Source: Styela clava (Eukaryota > Chordata > Ascidiacea > Stolidobranchia > Styelidae). Taken from it: a stretch of DNA of 64,000 nucleotides. The stretch's first letter is position 1. Each line of letters starts with the position of its first letter. Under the pieces are notes generated by a model that was not told where the DNA came from, searched no databases, and saw only the letters and a program-made list of their open reading frames with translations. The translations under genes and the position numbers were made by a program. The DNA is taken from assembly GCF_964204865.1 (NCBI RefSeq), contig NC_135258.1, positions 4,951,001 to 5,015,000 of the forward strand, read 5' to 3'. Shown in pieces: positions 46,801 to 55,314 of this stretch.

Positions 46801-49673
46801 TAATGATATTTGCTACATTCAGCATTCCTCCCTGTAAAGCTTGCGTCAGCTGCGCCATCGCATGAACAGTGTGATCCGGCATACCATATTCCATCTTAGC
46901 ATGGCTTCTTATAGTACCCGGTGACTCAATCTTAATTTCATGGGCTGCTGACCTGTTTACAGGTTCAACATTCGGCACTTCAGTGGGAATCAAGCGAATG
47001 AGATGCTGATTTGTACTGGCATCAAATCTATGATCATGCATAATATCACTCACCAAATTCTTCGCAGGTGATGGAACTTGATTCTCATACGATATGAATG
47101 AAACGTTCGGATCCAACATACATCCTTTGTCATCCTTTGCCATAGGAGTAAAAATTTGCCGCAAGATTCTATTTGCTTTCTCTGGATCAAAGTCCGACAC
47201 ATTTGATGGTTTCATAGGAGGCGGAAGTGACGTATCAGCCACATCATCTTGACTTAATAACTTCAAATGATCAGTACTCGGAGTTGACTTGACAACTTTC
47301 TCAGAACTAGATTGAGCCTCAAATCCATAAAATGTTGACCCGTCAATAACTGAACCTTGTCTTGAATGGCTAGCACTTGACAGCATATCATACTCAATTT
47401 GAGCTTCTTCAGCATCTGCTTCGGCTGCTAAAGTTTGAGAATCTAATTCAAGTTGCTTACGTTTCAACTCAGCTTGCTTCAGAATTTGTTGCTTTCTCAG
47501 ATTTGCAAGTCGCAATCTCTTCTCTGCCTTTGCTCTTTCAGACATACATGACTTAGTAGTTGATCCAGAAACAGTTGACATCTTCACTTGATTTTAAACT
47601 TTCGAGACAACAGTCGAGACATATATTGTACTTTAATGTAGAGTTAAGAGGTTCTACAGGTCCTATTTCTGATTATTGGGCTGTCTTGTCAATCTACTTC
47701 CGTAGCTAACTCTCGACACAGTAGTAACGCACACATAAACACATCCAACTTGTATGAAAGAACTTGTAATGAAAGTATATTTACAGTATATACAAGTCAC
47801 AGTCCAGTAAAATTCCACAATCAGGTTAAAAGTTCCACAGTAGATAGATAAATTTCCACAGCAAGTATAACGGCAGCGTAACACAGTGAATGTAAAAACT
47901 TGATGTCTGTACTGCTGTATGTAGACTAAATGTATGGTGTGTATTGTATGATGTGGTTACAATATATTTGTGTCTCCAGCCCAACAACAGTACTTAAATT
48001 TAGCTACAAGACACAAAAACAATAAAAGAGTATAATTAGCCTTCGACATACAACTCAATTAGAACCTATATTACTAAATAACCCTAAACATCTTAACAAT
48101 CCTAAATTAGCATAATCAAAACCCTACAATTTGCAACTCAATGCCGCAAAGTAATCGCAGCACCTAACAAAGAAGTTCATGTGACCAGGCCTCATTGCAC
48201 CGTCTCCCACACTAATAAATAGGACATTTAGTAAAATACAATAAGAAAAAACAAGGGCATGAATACAAATCAGCTGATATAAGAGAGTATTGCACCATCA
48301 TTGCCAAGACTTCAAACTTTCTCTCGGTCAGTGACGCTTAATATAAATAAACAAATAAATAAACGAGAGCAAGTTTGAACATGTTTATCGGGACCAGAAT
48401 AACTAAAACTAATAGGTTAATTCACGAAAGTTAAATTTCTGCCTGTAACAACAGATACATGATTGAGTAAGACTTAGTCATTTGGGACCTTTTATACATA
48501 TTTAAGTATATATATGTTCATACATACCAGAATCTGAATTCTCGCCATAATTAGATGAAATGTCGGTACTGGAAGTTGCCCCTTCTTCAGCACCTGAGCA
48601 TGACGTTGCCCCTTCTTCACCACCTGAGCATGAAGTTGCCCCTTCTTCAGCACCTAAGCAAAACAATTCAATTAACATTATGTGCATGAAAGAGCATGGT
48701 AGATATTAATCTAATTTCTATGTTTATCCACAGACAGAGAAAAGCCAATAAGACGGCGTAATCATATGGCTGGATGTCAGTTCATGTCGGGTATGGGAAT
48801 GTTGCAGGCACATGGACTTGATAGCGAATGAGAGACCAGTTGATTAATGCGACTATCCTTAGCAGTCAAATATTGAGACAGGTCCACTTTTGGCTAACAT
48901 GTAGAAATATACGAGTTTATTTCATAGCATTTTAGACTGAACTACTCCAGAAGACATACCTTGATCTTCTGGTGTGCTAAAAAGCATTTCATTCTGTGAT
49001 TCCTCGATTTCTGAAATAAAAATCATCAGCATGATAGTATGCACATAAATTAGGAAAAAATGTAGAATTCAACTGCATAAATCAAAAATAATAAAGAAAA
49101 GTAGTTACCTAGTGACACCGTGTTGGTGATTCCAAAATTGACTCCCATATGGGTATAATCAACTGCTGGACGATGGCCGAAAATTTCATAGAGCTCATCG
49201 TAATACTCGCATGTTTTGTGAGCCGCCCCACTGACAGAATTCAGACGTACTATCTTGTTGAAATTGGAACGCAACGCCTTGACTTTATTACGTATTTGTT
49301 GGAAACTACAAATGGAAGAACACCTTTCTTTAATTAGCCAAATTAAAAGCTGAAAACAAACTGCTAGTCACTAGAATTGAACATACTTTGTAAATGATGA
49401 TATTTTGCTAAAAAGCCAACACATTTTTCTGAAATTTGGAATCAATAGGCTGCCACTTAATAACATAACAATGGTGTTCTCAAACCTTTTTTCATATCCT
49501 TTTGCTGTCAACTGTTTCTCAACCTCTTTGTACAGAACTTCTGACCTGGACTTCTTTTGGTCAAGCAGACCAACCAAATTCATTTCTTGGACAATGCCAA
49601 GCATTGTTTTAATCTCGCTGCCTTCCCACTTAGTTTTAAGAGTAGATGCAGGCTCCATTTTTCTCGTAAACAA
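40853..49673 (-). CDS. Harbinger Myb/SANT-like DNA-binding protein, five exons
   Basis: Accessory protein of Harbinger elements, known in studied members to bind the terminal repeats and help bring the transposase to the nucleus. Exons: 49673-49486, 49305-49109, 49010-48960, 48653-48528 and 41034-40853. All borders are GT/AG and phases agree, giving 247 codons and a stop at 40855-40853. A second ATG at 49658 is an equally plausible start. Exons 1-2 form a trihelix-type Myb domain: TKWEGSEIKTMLGIVQEMN, then KGYEKSFQQIRNKVKALR across the junction, then CEYYDELYEIFGHRPAV. Exon 4 is a threefold repeat of a ten-residue unit like EEGATSCSGA. Exon 5 is a helix (LFEKQRIWEENMMREQMEAH). Intron 4 is 7,493 bp because the BEL element sits in it; without the insertion it would be about 144 bp. 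Whether this intron still splices is unknown. Confidence 0.9.
41107..41920 (-). repeat. 3' LTR of BEL element 2
   Basis: 814 bp, identical to the copy at 47637-48450 except A at 41645 versus G at 48175 (plus strand). The segment 41921-42047 between LTR and coding tail is untranslated and contains the presumed polypurine tract. Confidence 0.97.
42048..42410 (-). pseudogene. Separated DUF5641 tail of BEL element 2 polyprotein
   Basis: It encodes GRIDPDYPSDVFVKADGYRK, QFWSRWTKEYLQIL, DTPRGSWPMAIIEETYPDQF and RKLCHLEAV, the usual C-terminus of BEL/Pao polyproteins. It overlaps the main frame by 10 bases in another frame. By comparison with element 1, roughly 69 codons (about 200 bp) are missing between the WKFNPP and LLTGR segments. 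The junction contains the direct word AGCATAGCAT, so the loss could be a slippage-type deletion. Confidence 0.88.
42401..47587 (-). CDS. BEL element 2 Gag-protease-RT-RNase H-integrase (truncated)
   Basis: A 1,728-residue polyprotein from ATG 47587. Approximate order: N-terminal coiled coil (EKRLRLANLRKQQILKQAEL); DUF1759 Gag region at 272-385 (TTFKGEILKYTEFVREF); zinc knuckles at 504 (CVVCKSDHQLWRC) and 560; aspartic protease at 645 (GFIDDGSNVSII); RT at 930-1060 (FRIVFDASAK, then YVDDLL with the catalytic Asp pair); RNase H at 1235-1310 (TFCDASEVGLG, FWSDSTSV); H2C2 finger at 1540-1600; integrase core with Asp in VDLMGYFHV (1620) and Asp in ISDNGSNF (1682). The frame stops at 42403-42401 soon after WKFNPP, before the third catalytic residue (Glu) of the integrase. 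Everything upstream is unbroken, consistent with the LTR evidence for a recent insertion. Confidence 0.93.
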   Translation of the reverse strand: MKMSTVSGSTTKSCMSERAKAEKRLRLANLRKQQILKQAELKRKQLELDSQTLAAEADAEEAQIEYDMLSSASHSRQGSVIDGSTFYGFEAQSSSEKVVKSTPSTDHLKLLSQDDVADTSLPPPMKPSNVSDFDPEKANRILRQIFTPMAKDDKGCMLDPNVSFISYENQVPSPAKNLVSDIMHDHRFDASTNQHLIRLIPTEVPNVEPVNRSAAHEIKIESPGTIRSHAKMEYGMPDHTVHAMAQLTQALQGGMLNVANIIKQGLMFPHIKMTTFKGEILKYTEFVREFNTFIGSSQLDVAQKLNCLISNCEGSAKEAILSCGSLPAERGYELARSILHRNYGQRHLIIDAHLQLLTEGPSIKANDVNAWDELVTQARNCLIVFKEYDARFSLDDLTTLRKIVKRFPIQHLWKFAHIANEKYTNGDIVNFDTLLTFMETVSNVNRSGFGKLALETQKGKRYVDSPSQRGNRSVSSFLISEESSSKAPTADSKLSNATLRKPLRECVVCKSDHQLWRCEEFKKRKAKEMFEIVSKNKLCFNCLLPNHFAIQCKSNYHCRAPGCNKRHHTLLHVNKKPDSVKPNGSTDVQSPQDVRSNEAGATTANEAGVTSTQLCATEVKPATFIRRKVVPVRVWGTNNQSYDTYGFIDDGSNVSIIKTELMKKLGLQGNSDPLVIKTLGGKIEHKSSPEVSLNIQGLNETRIIQMHGVRVLDDLPSDLECNIPSNSAMAKYEYLKDINFPNAKNAKVEVLIGVDVPEAHACYGMRRGSNSEPFAVHTGLGWALFGPDGKFHQPSVKHLDWIHLDNEELHVQMEQAFRNELKDSNVSGFDTLPSIEDKQALKIMNDSICKVNGRYQVKIPWRSSDIELPDNKQVAERRFENLQRRCVKDSEYYEKYKAKMDEYISKGYASKIEDHELTHKKNTWYIPHHGVGGKFRIVFDASAKCNDISLNDNVLSGPPETSSLFGVLTRCREEKVLIIGDISAMYHQVLVAPEDRDSLRFLWWQDGDYNQPVAEYRWNVHIFGGSWAPSVCCYALRRVAVDNRDHMDKETLSAINENFYVDDLLRSEPTVEDAVHRIKDLSCLLDGSGFHLTKFLSSQPKVLETISEADRSPTTISFNFEENMSQKALGLLWDVSTDAFRFEVNIEQKPYTRRGLLAMQAQIFDPLGILGPFLLPMKRLLQQLCAENFTWDQQLPDKAIDLWKKWMVQLPEFKKVSVPRWFKGSKYGGCTMQLHTFCDASEVGLGVVSYVRVESKDGNIHCEFIAGKSRVAPLKSISIPRLELSAAVIAVKLSAMIQKESKYKFDEVTFWSDSTSVLQYINNVKTRFKVFVGNRLSVIHEHSTPKQWRYVGTKENPADLASRGVMPEKLSKCDLWFQGPEFLGKSEDYWPERPKVLPMSEDNCEIKKTHQMFAITQETIEKTPVFFTLLKRYSSWRKLQKSVAWLTRFKKCISWKFGHANKPEFCKEGLTVDEINAATHDILHLVQMEMFSEDVFKLDKNSPLRALTPCLIDGLICVGGRLQRSTLPDESKHQVILPYNHHVTDLIINYYHLLEGHSGTLHVLSVIRQRFWIIKGHSSVKRVLRQCFKCKKRRAKPGSQIMAPLPELRVKPGNPPFSVTGVDLMGYFHVKSGRSDVKRWAVIFSCMASRAIHIEVVNSLNTSDFINALERFVARRGPVLELISDNGSNFTSANKELKEGLKRWNQSVHETLSQKVIKWKFNPPMLCY
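47637..48450 (-). repeat. 5' LTR of BEL element 2
   Basis: Partner of the 3' LTR. The leader between this LTR and the Gag start codon (47636-47588) is only about 49 bp; I could not match a tRNA primer-binding site in it by eye. Confidence 0.97.
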
Positions 49674-50998
49674 AATAATACTAATTCTCTATGGTAACTT
49701 TTAACTAAATATAAATCAGTGAACTGAATACGCTACTGTGCTGAGAGTTTGATTTATATGGGCAATAAATTATATAACTCTTTGAAATAAATTTATTTTT
49801 TTACCGAGGCAGACAATTTATCCCCAATTGATTTACAACTTACTTTACTACAGTTGACAGTTACTAGTCCAGTGAGAATTACTATATTGCGATATTACAT
49901 TTCAGCATTTAGTATACAATCAATACACCAACTTAACATCTTGACAATGGCTGAACTGTCGTTAGATTATTCAAAACTGCGGAATAAATCGCACATTTTC
50001 CAATGATTTGAATATTGCAAATCCTCGGTATTGTACCAAGGTTTGTTTAATTTTGCAATGTCCAGGTCTTTGTTTCATATAAATGGTAAGTCTATCCGTA
50101 GATCATATATATGCCTATTATCTACCAGCATTACAGCACTAGGTAACATTATACATTTATAAGCATATTAAATTCATAATCAGCATACAGCTGTACAGGC
50201 ATACTGCTGTACTGGCATAGCAGGCAATATATTCGACTGTAAATATGCAATGAAATGATTTATAAAGACAAATAAAAATCTCTTCCTGACGTGGTACTGC
50301 ACTATACTCATGGTACTTGCGGTTACTCTCAACAACCTACTGTCAGACTGTATACAGTAATTTGCCTAATTACATTATAAGGTGTATTGTGTACTAAACT
50401 GAAAGTCCTTTCTCTTTGTTCAGTTGTTTACTTTCTATTGCATACCGTACCAGTATCTGTAATGCTTGATTGCGATAGTATTATAAAGATAAATATGAAT
50501 AACATAATCATGTTATTCATATTTACATTATACGGTCAACTTCCACACTTACCCTGGTACCAGTACTAGAATTCGGCAATTCGCGCACGACACAGTACCG
50601 GTAACAAACTGTTGTTCCCTTTGACTTCGACGGATCCAAGACTAACAATTCTGATGGTGGAGAATTTCATCCAGAATCGAAAATTACTTTTAAAAAAGCC
50701 AAAACTTTCTGCCAACGGAAGCGCTGTGGCAGTACCGGTACCGGTATCACACATTTCACGCAGAGCAAGCGAGCAACACTATAGACCTAAACTACACTTG
50801 CAAAACCTGTTCGCGCGTGCGAGGAAAGCATCGTGTCAGCTCTAATCTACCCTGTGCAATCGTGTTGGGATATCACGATGCAAACACGCTGAGTCATGAT
50901 TGGCCATCGAACCAAAGTGTTTACATGAACACGATTCGCTCAAAATACGGTTTTGGCACGATAATCGTCGCCATGTAAACGTAGTGCATGATCTAATT

Positions 50999-52097
50999 CA
51001 GTGGTTCCCAAACCTTTTTTTTTCGCGACCCCAATTTTCATAAAATCGAAGCCTACAGATACTCGCGAACCCACAATTAGAAATGTTCAGCAACTTCAAA
51101 AGTTAGTATATAAGTTTGATTACAATGTACCTGTATATCGACTGCAAGTTTACGTTGACGGTGAACATTGGCCCAAAAATATATGTACGAGTACGGCAAT
51201 GCGCCGAAAAATCGAGAAAAACTCAAGAATATTCGATAGCACGTGACATCGTATGAAAACCACGATGTGAAAATCGTTTAGATCATAATTATAACGGTTC
51301 TTTGGCGAAACATAGACGGACTTGCTAAAATATGGTAGATTGTAAAGAAGAGTATGATACTTCGGAAATAGTAAGATTTCTTTTGAATATACACAAATTC
51401 AAAATCCTATTTAGTATATTCCAACAGTGTCTTTATTATTTTTAGTTTAATATTAAAATATCTTACAGATTGCTTCAATATTAATTCGAAAGTAAAACAG
51501 ATCATGAAAGCAAAATAGGAAAAAAACGTGTGCGGAATCACATATTTTAAGTGCCTTTTATTATGCTAGAACTTGTTGTTGGTTTGCGTTTGACTGCTCG
51601 GAACGCTTCGAAATTATGTATGAAATGTCTAAATACATGATAATGTAATACGAAAATGTTTACTTCTATGTTGAAGCGGTGTTTTTTAGACGCGAATGTA
51701 CGCGAATTAACAAAGCAGATTCATGGGTGATCGAAACCTAAAGTGTAATTACTCGGCCAAGACACCGCCTGGCTATCAAGACCATACTGGCCAAACACCT
51801 GATCAAGGGCCAATCGCCAGATAAAGCAACTTTGCTTTGTATATTCGATAACCATGTGGCCACACTGGTACTATCGGATCGAGCAATTTTGACGCCGTTG
51901 GACAATAAATGGTCGAGTTATTGCTGAAAAATCGGAAGTTAGGCACTTTTACGGTACCTGCAGACCAGCACAATTTTCCCTTTCCAACTTTCAAATCCCA
52001 GTCACTTGTGTGCGCATGTTTGAAAGAGATTAAGCGATCCTGGAAAATCTTTACGCGACCGCAAATGGGGTCGCGACCCACAGTTTGGGAATCACTG
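50999..52097. mobile_element. Non-autonomous hAT element, 1,099 bp, perfect 8-bp duplication
   Basis: Left tip CAGTGGTTCCCAAACC; right tip, read inward, CAGTGATTCCCAAACTG. ATCTAATT is at 50991-50998 and 52098-52105, identical. It begins 13 bp from the right tip of the Harbinger element. No transposase domain; the short frames at 51001-51246 and 51803-52103 are not recognisable proteins. Confidence 0.93.
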
Positions 52098-52322
52098 ATC
52101 TAATTTACTCGCCAATTTTAAAGGACCAACAAGCGAAGGCATAAGAATAAACGCATTACAGTCAAAGCATCAAACAAATTTGGTTTACATGTATTAGATA
52201 GAAATTTATATTCAATACTTAAGAACTATATATGATTCACCTTTTGAATTGCCTCGCAGGTTTGAGATGATGCAGGCGAAGCCATCGTACTCAGATGATG
52301 GAAAGCAACAGCTATTAAGCCT

Positions 52323-52824
52323 ATGGACCTTTCCCCGAGCATCGACATCCTTGTTTACTTCGTGACATTGGCCAATCAGCAAGATGTAAAAAGTGACGTA
52401 ACAATGCCCCCTTTTTGCATCCGCTCAGACACTTTTCTCACTCAGACAGATTTTCAAGCGTGGTTGTAAACATTACCTCGTTTTCGCGTTTTTGAACTAT
52501 ATTCGTTAGTTTTCAGTTGTGTTTCGGAAACTTAAATAAAAATCAGATAATTCAATGATCACTCTGTCTTCCTAAGAGTTTTAATTTAATTGCAGTAATA
52601 AAAATTAGTGTAGAAATAGCTGTGATAGACTAGCCTGAAATTCTTTACCGGTACTTTGAAAAAACCGATTGTTGTGTGCAATGAATCATAATGATGGTTT
52701 GAAACACATACCCCATTTTACAGGCGCCAACTCGCAAAAGCACTCCTAAAATAGCACTGAAAATTTTGCAATGGTAAAGTATAGGAAGAACTTTCCGGGG
52801 GTCAAAGGTCGGGGAAAGGTCCAT
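52323..52824. mobile_element. 502-bp MITE with 16-bp perfect terminal inverted repeats
   Basis: ATGGACCTTTCCCCGA at the left, its exact reverse complement at 52809-52824. It lies in the part of unit 1 that unit 2 lacks. No clear target duplication; no coding capacity. Superfamily not assigned. Confidence 0.7.
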
Positions 52825-54894
52825 TGGTGTAAACTAGTCTGAAAATATATGCAGCATGTTATTAGTAGCATTCCAGTAGTCGCCGATAAAGTTATTAAAT
52901 CGATTTATCTAAAATATCCTTTGTCGAAAATTGCACCATTTTGATTCAAAGTTCAAATCTAAAGGCTATAATAAACGAAGGTCCTGTCTTTCCAAAATTG
53001 TAGTACCTATCTAGCAGTGAATGCTTGTGCAGAGCCTGGTTTGGGGCAAATGGTGTATGAATACGTCATATATACTATATTATATCGAATATATAGTTAT
53101 CGTGCTTTAATATAAACAGGAGTTTTGCTTTTCAAGACAACTATCCAGGGATTTCTAATTTTGACAACAACCTAAACGTCATATTTACTAATGCATTACA
53201 CCACCTACGCTGCATTAACATGACACGCTTTACATATATCTAATACTTAACTTAGAAATCTAGCTGCAGCGCACGTTACACATTTTCTGCGGTAGCCTAG
53301 CGTCTAAAATAATGACTTTTCCACTCTATTCATGAGCTGTCAATCAAAGATTTTTTACAGTGTTCAAATCTGATGAAAAATCTTTGCTCAAATGCACTTG
53401 TAATGATTATCCTTTCACAGCCTGCGATTCATGTACGGAGCAAAAAAATGAACCAACTTTTGCTCAATTGTTGGGGTCGAAACAATTGCTGTGGCATGGG
53501 TTTGCAACAATCGATCTCCGGACCTGTTTTGGTATAAAAAAAAAACTTCTTTTATCACCAGGTAAATTCTGCGATACGAACTTGCTAAAAAGGCAATTCA
53601 AAATTTCTATATGACAACTACTTCACCACTATTTACCAACTATTCCACCAACTTTTGATCCAAAAATACACATTCAAGCTAATACATAGCTATTCCACAA
53701 TACACATCTTTGTACAATCGTTCCGAACTTTGAAAGAACCATATCAGATAGAACCTTGTCGACAAAAGTAAAGTGCTTGTACAAGCATCTATTCAAATCA
53801 GTCGGGACGCGCACATCGCCATCGTATGGTGCTGTAGCCGTTATAGTAAAATAAGGTAAAATTATTACTTTCCTAAAGATTCCAATACTCAGATAATGTC
53901 ACTTTGCGCCGATACATTCTCATATGCAGCTCGCACGAGCAACGACCAACAAATTAAATGCTTATTGGCGACAAAAAATTGTAAAATAAGCTGATACTAA
54001 GCAAACGTTTGCTGATAATATAAAGAGCTTTCTACACTAAACGACCGTGAGCAATATAGGTAAATGAGAAAATTAATTGAGATATTCTATGCGTTACTTC
54101 ATCAGTCAACCAGTAGTTTTACCAATCAAGCGTATCATAAAGCTTCCGACTCATGAGCTGCTAAACAAAACGTGAATTAGAAAGGAATTGCACAAAGTGC
54201 CAATCAAGCCATTATTGTTATCTCAGTGTCTATTGAACCCTTTGGTTCAACAATGAAATACCAGTTACCTGAGATCTAAATTCGATAAATTTAATTTGAA
54301 TGTAATACCGTATTTATAGCAAATACACAAATTTATTGATATTGCTTTTAACAACGCTAAGAGTAGGAAGTAAAACACTCAACTATTACGTTACATATTT
54401 ATTGCTATAAACCGCGATTGCCAACCTATAAGTTATATCGTCAAGTTGTTTTGCATTAGTCTAACTTCTGAGGCAAATAGTGCATTACATTCGCTTATAG
54501 GCCGCTTTTGAAGATAGACAAATATCAGACGTTTCGTAAAACTTGAAAACTTCTATTTGTTGCTAAGTGATAATAATATCGGAGGCGGCAATTCAACTGG
54601 TGAGTAATTGCTATCTATATTCACGTTTTTGCCTAAGAAAAGAAAGATTTTAATATTTTTCCCGATGCAGAAGATATCGAAAACCAGAAGAGATTGATAA
54701 CAGGAAGGCACGCCTTTGGTTCTCGGGCTGCCCCTACCCAGTAAATAATGTGCTTTTTTCCCTTTTCCTCGAAATAAGTATGTGATTCATTTTGCACGTT
54801 GATATATATACATTTTTATGGTTCAATTTCATTATTACCTACATTTTTCGGCTTGGTAGTATTATTAACTTATTTTATATCTTTCTATTAGTAG
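52825..54894. other. No gene recognised
   Basis: From 53650 on, this is duplicated at 56265-57520. The open frame at 53360-53614 contains CTCNDYPFTACDSC, a cysteine cluster, but no known domain. It lies in the unduplicated part, so it has no second copy for comparison. Confidence 0.45.
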
Positions 54895-55314
54895 AAGAAA
54901 ACGATAGACAACGAACGTTTGAGCTTGAAAAATTCAAGTTGGAGAACAAAAATAAGCTTGAAAAATTCAAGTTGGAGAACAAGTATAAGCTTGATGAGAA
55001 AGTGGAAGACAATCGCCACAAAGAAGCTAAAATCGAAAAGGCATTGAAAGCACAGATAGATACATGGCAAGCCCATGTAAAACAGTGGTAAGTACTACAT
55101 ATATGCTGCGTACGTACTACATATATGCTGCGTTTCTTCCTGTCATATTTATTTTGATTCTAAAAATGGATTCTGAATATCAATTAAAACGTATTCATTT
55201 TTTGCCGATTCCTAACTAAATGTTTGCATTTATTTTTAGATTGGATCGTGGACTTTCAAGTAACGAGGCGATAGAAAGTTCGATGTATATTCTCGAAGCT
55301 GTTCCAAGAGTCCT
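54895..55314 (+). pseudogene. Coiled-coil exon pair, copy 3 (duplication unit 1)
   Basis: Exon A (54895-55087) encodes an internal repeat (LEKFKLENKNK, LEKFKLENKYK), then EDNRHKEAKIEKALKAQ and TWQAHVKQ. It is fully open. Exon B (55240-55314) encodes LDRGLSSNEAIESSMYILEA. The first base of exon B is A here instead of C, so the codon rebuilt across the intron is TGA rather than the family's TGC. If the borders are right, the spliced message stops at that point. The upstream short segment (54792-54890) is probably intron. Confidence 0.5.

Larger units (their letters stand above)
41107..48450 (-). mobile_element. BEL/Pao retrotransposon 2, very young, integrase-deficient
   Basis: Two 814-bp LTRs (48450-47637, 5' LTR; 41920-41107, 3' LTR) begin TGTTACAG and end TCTACA on the minus strand, and differ at one base. 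The target duplication ACAGA is at 41102-41106 and 48451-48455. A purine-rich tract (AGAGGCCGGAA) abuts the 3' LTR. The internal region encodes one long Gag-Pol frame (47587-42401) plus an out-of-frame tail (42410-42048). A deletion near 42400-42420 removed the end of the integrase core. The element sits in intron 4 of the Harbinger Myb gene, on the same strand as that gene. Confidence 0.95.
37722..50986. mobile_element. Two-gene PIF/Harbinger transposon, interrupted by a BEL element
   Basis: The left tip CACTACGTTTACATG is repeated inverted at 50972-50986; further in, ACGATAATCG and ACGATTATCG align, so the terminal repeat extends imperfectly beyond 15 bp. Both ends are flanked by CAT (37719-37721; 50987-50989), the 3-bp duplication length of the superfamily, although TWA is the usual sequence. 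Inside lie a plus-strand transposase gene (38566-40327) and a minus-strand Myb/SANT-like gene (49673-40853), the convergent gene pair typical of Harbinger. Removing the BEL insertion and its duplicated target leaves about 5.9 kb, a normal full-length size. Stretches 37722-38560, 40328-40852 and 49674-50986 have no further gene and include the tips and presumed promoters. Confidence 0.87.

Noticed and set aside
48502..48687. Tandem EEGATSCSG repeat as an independent small protein
   Set aside because: Splice borders and phase place it as exon 4 of the Harbinger Myb gene.
49793..50560. Possible extra exon of the Harbinger Myb gene upstream of 49673
   Set aside because: No splice-bordered coding segment continuing the frame was found; exon 1 already has two in-frame ATGs.
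51803..52103. Open frames on both strands, also present at 55850-56093
   Set aside because: They are inside the non-autonomous hAT element and its duplicated part; no known domain, and duplication explains their repetition.
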